NCBI GenBank assembly: GCA_964434105.1
Contig: CAYSTJ010000015.1
Span: 1-64,000 of the forward strand
Reading direction: 5' to 3'
DNA length: 64,000 bases
Source: CAYNST01 sp964434105
GTDB lineage: Bacteria; Pseudomonadota; Gammaproteobacteria; Pseudomonadales; Cellvibrionaceae
This document shows positions 36,160 through 44,015 of the stretch, piece by piece. The notes beneath the pieces are model-generated. The model was not told the origin of the DNA. It saw only the letters and a program-made list of their open reading frames with translations, and made no database searches. The translations under genes were made by a program, and so were the position numbers. Each line of letters begins with the position of its first letter. Position 1 is the stretch's first letter.

Positions 36160-37062
36160 ATGATTTTTAACAGACAAGCGCTCGTTGCAGGCGTGGGTTG
36201 TATTCAGCGCTTCTGCCGGTTCGCGGGCCATGTACTGAAGACCTTTTTGCGGAATCACGGAATCCTGCTGGCTGGTGGTGTCGGGTACAACGTGCTCCTG
36301 TCGATGGTCCCGTTGTTTGCCCTGTTATGTGTTTCATTGACACATATTTTTGACGAACAGCAGTTGCTCGCGATTATCGCTGTGCAGGCTGCGCATCTCA
36401 CGCCGACTCACGCCGATCTTGTGGTGAATACGGTAGAGGAGCTGATGGATTCCCGGGAGATGATTGGGTCCGTAGGGATACTGGCGTTGCTGTTCTTCAG
36501 TTCTTTCGCGTTTCGCATGCTTGAAGATTCAATGGCCATTGTGTTCCGTCAATCGGAAACCCGTTCGCATCGAAGTTTTTGGATATCGGCCGTACTGCCA
36601 TACCTGTTTATGATTGTGCTGGGCAGTAGCCTGCTGGTGCTGATGCTGGGCATCGCCTTGACCAGCGGGTTGTATGATCTGCTCAGTAGCCGCCTGGGAC
36701 TTCGGCTGGCGGTCGGCGAGATATCGGAGTTCGCATTGCATCTGATCAGCTTTCTGGGCATGGCCTTCCTGTTCAGTGCTATATACAAAATTATGCCCGT
36801 CTCGAGGATTGCTACCCGGCGGGCACTGATTGGCGGACTGGTGGCGGCAGTACTCTGGGAAGGTGTCCGTCTGTTTGTGATGTTTTACATTAATAATATT
36901 TCCTTTGTTAACACGATCTACGGTTCATTGGCAGCAATAATCATTCTCCTGCTGACATTGGAAGTCGGTGCATTTATTCTGCTTCTCGGTGCCCAGGTTA
37001 TTGCAGAGCTGGAGCGCAACGCGAAAGCGGGTTTGCCCTGGCATTATACGCCACCCCATTAG
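36160..37062 (+). CDS. YihY/BrkB-family inner-membrane protein
   Basis: A 300-residue integral membrane protein with about six hydrophobic segments. Family motifs: ILLAGGVGYNVLLSMVPLFALL (the YihY signature), LFFSSFAFRMLEDSMAIVF, PVSRIATRRALIGGLVAAVLWEGVRLFVMFYINN and the late LLLTLEVGAFILLLGAQV. The family was once called ribonuclease BN, but that assignment was withdrawn; it is thought to be a membrane transporter or envelope protein. It lies alone between the cytochrome gene and csbD. Confidence 0.87.
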   Translation: MIFNRQALVAGVGCIQRFCRFAGHVLKTFLRNHGILLAGGVGYNVLLSMVPLFALLCVSLTHIFDEQQLLAIIAVQAAHLTPTHADLVVNTVEELMDSREMIGSVGILALLFFSSFAFRMLEDSMAIVFRQSETRSHRSFWISAVLPYLFMIVLGSSLLVLMLGIALTSGLYDLLSSRLGLRLAVGEISEFALHLISFLGMAFLFSAIYKIMPVSRIATRRALIGGLVAAVLWEGVRLFVMFYINNISFVNTIYGSLAAIIILLLTLEVGAFILLLGAQVIAELERNAKAGLPWHYTPPH

Positions 37063-37176
37063 CCGCCTGATTGAGATGGATGCTTAAAGTGCAAAACTGG
37101 GCATTAAAATTGCTTTACCGTGAAGAGAAGGTGAATTGTTTCGCTTTTATTCCACGATAATAATCAGGAGAACTTT

Positions 37177-37368
37177 ATGTCCAGTACCAGCGATAAAGTC
37201 AAAGGTAAAGCCAATGAAGCGGTGGGCAAAGGCAAACAGGGTTTCGGGAAGGCCACCGATAATCCGCGCCTGCAGGGTGAAGGCAAAGGTCAGGAAGTCA
37301 AAGGAAAAGGCCAGCAGCTAAAAGGAAAGGCGAAGGACAAGGTAAAATCTGCAACAGACAAGGTTTAA
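37177..37368 (+). CDS. CsbD-family small stress protein
   Basis: A 63-residue hydrophilic protein that is about one third Lys plus Gly and lacks Cys and Trp. It carries the CsbD pattern: SSTSDKVKGKANEAVGKGKQ, GFGKATDNPRLQGEGKGQE, then a run of KGK repeats (QEVKGKGQQLKGKAKDKVKSATDKV). CsbD-like proteins are general-stress induced and of unknown mechanism. AGGAGAA precedes the ATG. Confidence 0.9.
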   Translation: MSSTSDKVKGKANEAVGKGKQGFGKATDNPRLQGEGKGQEVKGKGQQLKGKAKDKVKSATDKV

Positions 37369-37420
37369 ACCCCGCGTCTCCTCTGACCAGGGGAGTCGCC
37401 GCTACCCTGGTAATTTCGTT

Positions 37421-37477
37421 GTAACGATTGAGCGCCTGTCGCAATCAGAACGGTTGTGGCAGGCGCTCAATCGTTAC
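37421..37477. repeat. 24-bp stem, 9-nt loop hairpin
   Basis: GTAACGATTGAGCGCCTG... at 37421-37444 pairs with 37454-37477 with two mismatches in 24, loop TCAGAACGG. It lies between csbD and the diguanylate cyclase. It is not followed by a T-run. The start GTAACGATT is like, but not identical to, the family A repeat ends. Function unknown: 3' end of csbD, a solo palindrome or a remnant of a mobile element. Confidence 0.65.
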
Positions 37478-37651
37478 ATTTCGTTTCGGTCCCCGATTCG
37501 GTTCGTACCCGCTGCAGCACCCATTTTTCTACCCGCCTGTTTTGGTTTTAGCGCTTTGCCGCTCAGTGTCTATACTGACAAAAGGGCGGGCTTCTACCTC
37601 ATTTTACATGGACCTGTGGCTGCAATGGCAGCCACCACACGCGGGCTGCAT

Positions 37652-38968
37652 ATGTTTTCCGGTTTCGGATTTGAAAAAGCTTTAGGTATTTTGGTTATAG
37701 TGACGCTGATAGCTGTCTTTGCCGAAGAGCATCTGCTGACAACCAGCATGGTGATTGACTCATCGGGCGCGCACGGAATCTCTGTGTATTCCGACCGGGT
37801 TTCCGGCGGCTCCAGCGAGGCACGCGTGCTGGACGCTGAAAAATACGAGTGGAGCTGTGTGCTTAAGGCAGGTGCCCGATTCCCTTACTGCGGTTTCGAG
37901 GTCATTTTTGATGCAGAGCGCATGAATGGACTCGATCTGAGGAATCAGACGCGGTTACGCCTGTATCTGGATTACGAGGGGCCCGCAGAAACCATTCGGG
38001 CCTATCTGCGCAATTTTGACCCCATTTACAGCATTCCAGGCGTCAACGATACGACCAAATACAATCAGGTAGAGTTCAATGTTGCCATGCTCGACGACTA
38101 TGTCGAGTTGCAGATGACGGATTTTTTTGTGGCTAATTGGTGGGTCGCGCAACATAAAGTTATGCCTCAGTATACGCACCCGCAATTTGACAACATCGTC
38201 ATTTTCGAAGTGCAAACCGGTAATGGCGCACCGTGGGGAGAGTATCGGTTTCGAATCAACCGTCTTGAATTCGATGGCAGATTGATGTCAACGCAGGAAT
38301 GGTATCAGCTCATACTCGGTGCATGGTTGACTATCGCATTATTGTTTTTGGCAGTGCGCCTGATATTTCTCAACAGGGAGCTGGCCCGGCGTAAAACGCG
38401 CGAACAGGAATTGCTGGAGGTCAACTCCCTGCTGGATACCCGGAGTCGTACACTGGAGGAGATGGCGCGCACAGACCCGCTTACCGGGGCGTTCAACCGC
38501 CAGGGCATCGAGGACGCGATCAAGGGCGGGTTGCTTGACTGGCGTCGGGAGCGCAAACCGCTGTCCCTGGTGATGCTGGACGTGGACTTTTTTAAACCCG
38601 TTAATGATACCTACGGTCACGCAGTTGGTGATCGGGTGCTGATGGGCATTGTCGAACTGGTGCAGCAGAATATTCGAAGTCACGATCTGTTTGCGCGATG
38701 GGGTGGGGAGGAGTTTGTGCTGGTTTGCCGGGATACCCCGGAGCAGGACGCCTATAAACTGGCAGAAAAGTTGCGACGCCTGATCGGTGAGCACAAATTT
38801 GACAGCGGTATCAGTATCACGGTCAGTATTGGCGTTGCCACTCTGGGCGAGACAGAGACGCTGGATCAGCTCTTTGAGAGAGCGGACGTGGCGCTGTACT
38901 GTGCAAAGGACGGCGGTCGCAACCGGGTGGAGCTGGCCGAGAGCCAGGCACGCAGTGCGCCGCATTGA
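37652..38968 (+). CDS. Membrane-bound diguanylate cyclase with a periplasmic sensor domain
   Basis: A 438-residue protein if started at the ATG at 37652, just before the first transmembrane helix (ALGILVIVTLIAVFAEEHLL). Starts at 37625 or further upstream are possible, and none has a clear ribosome-binding site. A periplasmic domain of about 180 residues (SSGAHGISVYSDRVSGG...FEVQTGNGAPWGEYRFRINRLEFDG) has alternating beta strands and ends in the second helix, AWLTIALLFLAVRLIFL. The cytoplasmic GGDEF domain is complete: DPLTGAFNRQG, DVDFFKPVNDTYGHAVGD, active site GGEEF (351-355), and the product-inhibition I-site RSHD (342-345). It should make cyclic di-GMP in response to a periplasmic cue. 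Confidence 0.88.
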   Translation: MFSGFGFEKALGILVIVTLIAVFAEEHLLTTSMVIDSSGAHGISVYSDRVSGGSSEARVLDAEKYEWSCVLKAGARFPYCGFEVIFDAERMNGLDLRNQTRLRLYLDYEGPAETIRAYLRNFDPIYSIPGVNDTTKYNQVEFNVAMLDDYVELQMTDFFVANWWVAQHKVMPQYTHPQFDNIVIFEVQTGNGAPWGEYRFRINRLEFDGRLMSTQEWYQLILGAWLTIALLFLAVRLIFLNRELARRKTREQELLEVNSLLDTRSRTLEEMARTDPLTGAFNRQGIEDAIKGGLLDWRRERKPLSLVMLDVDFFKPVNDTYGHAVGDRVLMGIVELVQQNIRSHDLFARWGGEEFVLVCRDTPEQDAYKLAEKLRRLIGEHKFDSGISITVSIGVATLGETETLDQLFERADVALYCAKDGGRNRVELAESQARSAPH

Positions 38969-39132
38969 TCCGTCGTTTCTGCACGATCACTTCCGGCTGA
39001 ACGCGTTTATTGCATAATGACAGGCCCGGGCATCATCCGAAGCCCGCCTGCGGTCTGGTGCCCGGAAGCCGACGGTCCATGTTTATGTAGTACAATCCCC
39101 GGCAACTCCCCGACCCTGAAGTGAGTGTCTGC

Positions 39133-42066
39133 ATGCAGCACCGACTGGTCAAATTCGGCCAATTCCTCCTGATTCTGTGCCTGTGCAGTGGGTGTATGCT
39201 GGCATCTGCGGAAGCTCCGCCGCCAGTGAAAGTCGGGGTGCTCAAGGATTTTCCGCCCTATTATGAATCGGGCGCCGTGTCCCGTGAACCCAGAGGGTTC
39301 GCCATCGATGTCTTCAGGGCAGTGGCCGCAATTGCGCAAATCGAGTACGAGTTCGTTGTATTTGATTCATGGGGCGAAGTACAGGAGGCCTTGCAGGCGC
39401 GGCAGATCGACGTCATTGCCAATATGGGTATTACCGAGGAGCGACAGCGGCTCGCCCGTTTCACCGCCCCGGTAGAAGCCTCCGGCATCCGGATATTTGT
39501 GCGCACATCAGACTATTCCATCAAAAGGCTGGCCGACCTGCAGGATAAGAGAGCAGCCGTCGTAAAACTCAACGTCGGCGCTGATCTGGTTCGCCAGTAT
39601 GGCGCGTTCCCGGTAGTGTACGACTCATTACAGGATGCACTGCTGGCACTGCTTGCCGGAAAGGTGGACGCGCTTATCTTCCCGCAGCCTTCGGTGGAGC
39701 GGGTTTTGAGTCAAAGCCGCCTGGAAGATCGCTTACGACCGGTTGGCAAGCCTCTGGCTGAAATCAAACGGGCCATTGCTGTAAACCCGGATCGCACCGA
39801 TTTACTGCTGAAGCTCGATGCGGGCGTCCAGGCGCTGCTGGCGGAAAAGCGCTTTGGTGAGATTTATCGGCACTGGTACAGCGATAAGCCCTCGGTTTTC
39901 AACCGTACATCTGTCCTGGTCTTTGTAGCGCTTACATTGGCGCTCTGTGTTCTGTTCCTGATCTGGCGTCAGCATACGGTCAATCGCATGAAACAGCGTA
40001 TTGAGAGCCTGAAGATGCAGCAGCGCGAACAGATGCTGAAAGCGCAGTCTACCGAGATGGCAGCCAAGCTCCGGGTCTTCTTTGATCAGAGTCTGTCGTT
40101 CGGTGGCATTATGGATCTCGATGGCATTATTACGGATGCCAACAAGACGTTTCTGGATGCCTGCGGCTACCGGCGCGAAGACGTGGTAGGTCGATACTTT
40201 TGGGATACGCCCTGGTGGCGTGGTGCCATTGAAGTTCAGGACGAAATCCGACAGGCAGCCCGACAGGCTGCGGCGGGTAATGTCTATCGGAAGGAGCTGG
40301 ACTTCTGGTTGGCTGACGACACACGTCGGGTTGTCGATTTTGCCATGATTCCTGTGCGTAACGACGCGGGCGAGGTGATTTTTCTGGCACCGACAGGGCA
40401 TGATATTACCGAGCGCAAGCAGGTTGAGCGGGAGCTTGAGCAGGCGCGACAGATTGCGGAAGCGGCCAATTTTGCCAAGAGTAAGTTTGTCGCCAATATG
40501 AGCCACGAGCTCCGAACACCGCTCAGCGCGATTCTGGGATATACCGAAATTCTGGCGATGCATCTCACTGAGCCGGATAATCTGGTCATTGTGGAATCCG
40601 TTCGCCGCAACGGAGAGCATCTCCTGGCGTTGTTGAACGACATCCTTGATTTATCCCGTATCGAAGCCGGGAAACTGTCCATTTATACGCAAAAAGTAAA
40701 CCTTGGCGAATTTATCAGCGACGTCTACGCGTTAGTCGAAAACCGGGCGCATGCCAAGGATATCCGGTTGACCGTCGAGTATCGAACCCGCATTCCTGCA
40801 GAGATTGAAACTGATGCCATGCGGGTGAAGCAGATTCTGATTAATCTGGTGGGCAACGCAATCAAATTTACCGAACGGGGGGAAGTGTGTATTACCATCA
40901 GTGCTTTTCCCCGCGAGGCAGATGATATCGAGCTACTGTTTGAAGTGCGAGATACCGGAATCGGAATTCCGGCAGAGCAACGGGACAATATCTTCGATGC
41001 GTTTGAGCAGGGCGATACCAGTATTACCCGACGTTTTGAAGGCTCAGGACTGGGTCTCAATATCTCCCAGCGTCTTGCCCGGTTGCTGGATGGGCAGATC
41101 TATGTAGACAGTACCGTGGGGGCTGGAAGTACGTTTACCCTGAACATTCCCGCCAGAATCACTGGTCAAAAGAAGTTCGTGGAGGCGTCGCTGCCATCAT
41201 TGCCAGCCGGTCGAAAACCGCGGCCGTTTCGCAAGTTGCATGGTGAGCGCATATTGGTGGTTGATGATCGGGATGACATGCGCCTGCTGATTCAGCGGAT
41301 GATCGAGCAGGCAGGGGGCACCAGTAAAACGGCGGTTAACGGGCGCGATGCGCTGGAACAATATCGCAAGGCCCGTAACGATGGAAAAACATTTGACTGT
41401 GTCATCATGGACATGCAAATGCCGGTGATGGATGGGTTCGAAGCGACGATGTTGCTGCGGCAGGACGGGTACGCAGGCACCATAGTAGCCTTGACTGCAG
41501 GTGCCATGCAGGGCGAGCGCGAACGATGCCTCGCCGCCGGGTGCAACCACTATCTGAGCAAACCAGTCGACGGTCGGCGGTTACTTGAAATTCTGGCGGA
41601 CGAGAGCCTGACCCAGGCCGGGCAACAGTCGCATGAGGCCATCCAGAGTGAGGCCATCCAGAGTGAGGCCATCCAGAATAAGCCAGCCGGCCAGAGTATC
41701 CTGATTGTGGACGACAACAACGAAGCAATGGACGCGTTGTCCCAGATACTCAGTCTGGAGGGCTATGTCACCTATACGGCCGCCAATGGTGAAGGTGCGT
41801 TGGCGCAAGCGATCAGGCAGCAGCCAGATGCCATTATCCTGGATATCAATTTACCGGACATGACTGGATTTGAAGTATTGCGACATCTTCGCGCCAACCA
41901 GTTATTCGAGAAGACGCGGTTTATCGCACTTTCCGGTGACAGTGAATTGATGGCTGAAGCGCAAGAGCCAGCGGGATTTGATCGCTGTTTTACTAAACCT
42001 GCCGATTTTGCCGAATTGAAAACCTGGCTTCAGCGGCAATGGGCTGCGGAGTCAGCTGACGTCTGA
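39133..42066 (+). CDS. Hybrid sensor histidine kinase with SBP_bac_3, PAS and two receiver domains
   Basis: A 977-residue protein if started at the ATG at 39133; a GTG at 39121 is the alternative and neither has a strong ribosome-binding site. A signal-like N-terminus precedes a periplasmic solute-binding domain of amino-acid-binding type (VKVGVLKDFPPYY...GFAIDVFRAVAAIAQIEYEF...EIYRHWYS). A transmembrane helix (VLVFVALTLALCVLFLIW), a PAS domain, HisKA (FVANMSHELRTPLSAI) and HATPase (DTGIGIP, GSGLGLNIS) follow. The first receiver has DMQMPVMDGFEA, then a short linker with three copies of EAIQS/N, then a second receiver (DINLPDMTGFEV). No HPt domain is present. The ligand is unknown. It lies 164 bp after the GGEEF gene. 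Confidence 0.88.
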   Translation: MQHRLVKFGQFLLILCLCSGCMLASAEAPPPVKVGVLKDFPPYYESGAVSREPRGFAIDVFRAVAAIAQIEYEFVVFDSWGEVQEALQARQIDVIANMGITEERQRLARFTAPVEASGIRIFVRTSDYSIKRLADLQDKRAAVVKLNVGADLVRQYGAFPVVYDSLQDALLALLAGKVDALIFPQPSVERVLSQSRLEDRLRPVGKPLAEIKRAIAVNPDRTDLLLKLDAGVQALLAEKRFGEIYRHWYSDKPSVFNRTSVLVFVALTLALCVLFLIWRQHTVNRMKQRIESLKMQQREQMLKAQSTEMAAKLRVFFDQSLSFGGIMDLDGIITDANKTFLDACGYRREDVVGRYFWDTPWWRGAIEVQDEIRQAARQAAAGNVYRKELDFWLADDTRRVVDFAMIPVRNDAGEVIFLAPTGHDITERKQVERELEQARQIAEAANFAKSKFVANMSHELRTPLSAILGYTEILAMHLTEPDNLVIVESVRRNGEHLLALLNDILDLSRIEAGKLSIYTQKVNLGEFISDVYALVENRAHAKDIRLTVEYRTRIPAEIETDAMRVKQILINLVGNAIKFTERGEVCITISAFPREADDIELLFEVRDTGIGIPAEQRDNIFDAFEQGDTSITRRFEGSGLGLNISQRLARLLDGQIYVDSTVGAGSTFTLNIPARITGQKKFVEASLPSLPAGRKPRPFRKLHGERILVVDDRDDMRLLIQRMIEQAGGTSKTAVNGRDALEQYRKARNDGKTFDCVIMDMQMPVMDGFEATMLLRQDGYAGTIVALTAGAMQGERERCLAAGCNHYLSKPVDGRRLLEILADESLTQAGQQSHEAIQSEAIQSEAIQNKPAGQSILIVDDNNEAMDALSQILSLEGYVTYTAANGEGALAQAIRQQPDAIILDINLPDMTGFEVLRHLRANQLFEKTRFIALSGDSELMAEAQEPAGFDRCFTKPADFAELKTWLQRQWAAESADV
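41635..41679 (+). repeat. 15-bp x3 in-frame tandem repeat in the hybrid kinase linker
   Basis: GAGGCCATCCAGAGT occurs three times in tandem (the third ends AAT), encoding EAIQS-EAIQS-EAIQN between the two receiver domains. Being a multiple of three, copy-number change would alter linker length without a frameshift. Confidence 0.9.
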
Positions 42067-42123
42067 GGAAAGGGCAGTGTTTTTCGTCATCCGGGTGGCT
42101 TCCCGTCTCCGGCAAACACCGCG

Positions 42124-42819
42124 TTATGCACGACGGGTCGCCTTTGGCTTTTTTCGGTTGGGAAAACAGGTACGGCAGATATCGCAGATCATGCCATTGC
42201 AGCCCCTTGCCGAGCAAAACTCCCTTCCGTAGTAGATAAACTGCAAATGCAGATCATTCCAGCGATCCTGTGGGAACAGTCGCTTCAGGTCTTTCTCGGT
42301 CTGTATCACATTCCTGCCTGAGGTCAGGCCCCACCGCTGCGCCAGCCGATGAATGTGCGTGTCCACAGGAAATGCCGGTATATCAAAAGCCTGCGCCATG
42401 ACAACGCTGGCGGTTTTGTGGCCGACGCCTGGCAGTGCTTCCAGCTCGGCGAAGCTTTGAGGCACCTGGCCTGCATGTTTTTCCAACAGTATTTCCGATA
42501 ACCGGTGGATAGCCCGGGCTTTCTGCGGCGACAGCCCGCACGGGCGAATAATTGCCTGTATGGTTTCGACGGGAAGGTGAACCATTGTGGCGGGGGAGTC
42601 GGCCAGTTGCCACAGCGATGGCGTTACCTGATTGACACGGGCATCGGTACATTGGGCGGAAAGAAGAACCGCAATCAACAGCGTATAGGGATCGCGGTGG
42701 TCCAGCGGGATGGGAGGCGACGGATACAGCGCCTCCAGTTGGTCCATAATAAACCTGACCCGCGTGGACTTGTTCATATCGGCTGTGGGCAGCGAATTGA
42801 CGGTCAGGGGATCAGCCAT
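42124..42819 (-). CDS. nth: Endonuclease III
   Basis: A 231-residue DNA glycosylase/AP lyase started at the ATG at 42819, overlapping the dapC end by 16 nt; the internal ATG at 42777 (MNKSTRVRFIM) aligns with the E. coli N-terminus and is an alternative. The helix-hairpin-helix LPGVGHKTASVVM includes the catalytic Lys, and the Asp lies in FPVDTHIHRLAQRWGL. The C-terminal cysteines (FCSARGCNGMICDICRTC) are spaced 4-4-2-2, unlike the 6-2-5 of the E. coli iron-sulfur cluster loop. LLSAQCTDARVN replaces SAQATD. This resembles a divergent Nth clade rather than the usual gammaproteobacterial form. Confidence 0.88.
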   Translation of the reverse strand: MADPLTVNSLPTADMNKSTRVRFIMDQLEALYPSPPIPLDHRDPYTLLIAVLLSAQCTDARVNQVTPSLWQLADSPATMVHLPVETIQAIIRPCGLSPQKARAIHRLSEILLEKHAGQVPQSFAELEALPGVGHKTASVVMAQAFDIPAFPVDTHIHRLAQRWGLTSGRNVIQTEKDLKRLFPQDRWNDLHLQFIYYGREFCSARGCNGMICDICRTCFPNRKKPKATRRA

Positions 42820-44015
42820 TGTTGTGCTTCGCAGAATGTCCTGATACGTTTGGCTGCGACGATGCACTCGTCACGGGTCGCCACCAACGCCATGCGGACA
42901 TACTGACTGCCAGGGTTCCCGGTCGCGGTATCGCGCCCAAGATACTGTCCGGGCAGTACGGTGACGTTCTGGTGGGCGAACAGTTGGCGGGCAAACTCAG
43001 CATCATCCAGTGGCACTCGTGGCCATAGGTAAAAGCCCGCGTCGGGCAGGGCATAGTCCAGACAATCGCCCAGAATGTCTGCCACAGTTCGAAATTTCTC
43101 ACGGTAAAGTGAGCGGTTGGCGATGACATGCTCCTCGTCACGCCAGGCAGCAATGCTGGCCATTTGAACCGGTAGCGGCAGGGCGCAACCCTGGTAGGTA
43201 CGGTATTGCAGGTAAGCCTGCAGTATGTCTGCGTCGCCAGCGACAAAACCGGAGCGCAATCCGGGCAGGTTGGAGCGTTTGGAAAGGCTGTGGAATGCAA
43301 GGCAGCGCGCATAATCATGACGGCCCAGCTCTGCGCAGGCCTGAAGTATGCCAGGCGGTGGACTGTGTTCGTCGAAATACAGTTCCGAATAGCATTCGTC
43401 ACTGGCAATGACAAAATCAAACCTGTCTGCCAGTGCGATCAGTTGCTTCAAAGTGGTCGTGCTTAGGACGTGGCCGGTAGGATTACCGGGCGTGCAGATG
43501 TAGAGCAGCTGACAGTCCTGCCAGATATGTGCGGGTACGCTGTCGAAATCTGGCGCGAACCCGGCGCTCGCTTCACAATTAACCAGCCAGGGTTTAGCAC
43601 CAGCCAACAATGCGGCGCCTTCGTAAATCTGGTAAAACGGATTCGGCATAACAATGCGGGCGCCAGGCTTTGCCGTTACCACGGCCTGCGCGATGGAAAA
43701 CAGCGCCTCCCGAGTGCCTGCTACTGGCAGTACGTGCCGGTCTGCCAGCAGGCTGTCCGGCGTCAGGCTAAAACGCCGGCTGGCCCAGTCTGCAATGGCC
43801 TGTCGCAGTTCCGGTAGCCCGCGAGTCAGCGGGTAGTGCGCTATACCGTTGAGGTTGCGCGCTAATTCTTCGAGGACGAATGCAGGGGGCGGGTGCTTGG
43901 GCTCGCCGATGGAGAGCGCTATTGGGGGCAGATTCCCGGGTGGTGTTAAGCCGGCTTTCAGTTGAGCCAGCTTTTCGAAGGGGTAGGGTTGCAGTTGTTG
44001 TAGCTCGTCATTCAT
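42804..44015 (-). CDS. dapC: Succinyldiaminopimelate aminotransferase DapC
   Basis: A 403-residue PLP enzyme of aminotransferase class I/II in lysine and peptidoglycan precursor synthesis. The ATG at 44015 overlaps the glnD stop (ATGA). Motifs: LSIGEPKHPPPAFV at the N-terminus, YPLTRGLPELRQAIADW, the substrate region NPFYQIYEGAALLAG, ICTPGNPTGHV, the Asp/Tyr of SDECYSELYF, and the PLP-binding Lys in FHSLSKRSNLPGLRSGF. The map-glnD-dapC order matches Pseudomonas. The LSKRSNLPG form is typical of the DapC group. Confidence 0.9.
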   Translation of the reverse strand: MNDELQQLQPYPFEKLAQLKAGLTPPGNLPPIALSIGEPKHPPPAFVLEELARNLNGIAHYPLTRGLPELRQAIADWASRRFSLTPDSLLADRHVLPVAGTREALFSIAQAVVTAKPGARIVMPNPFYQIYEGAALLAGAKPWLVNCEASAGFAPDFDSVPAHIWQDCQLLYICTPGNPTGHVLSTTTLKQLIALADRFDFVIASDECYSELYFDEHSPPPGILQACAELGRHDYARCLAFHSLSKRSNLPGLRSGFVAGDADILQAYLQYRTYQGCALPLPVQMASIAAWRDEEHVIANRSLYREKFRTVADILGDCLDYALPDAGFYLWPRVPLDDAEFARQLFAHQNVTVLPGQYLGRDTATGNPGSQYVRMALVATRDECIVAAKRIRTFCEAQQWLIP

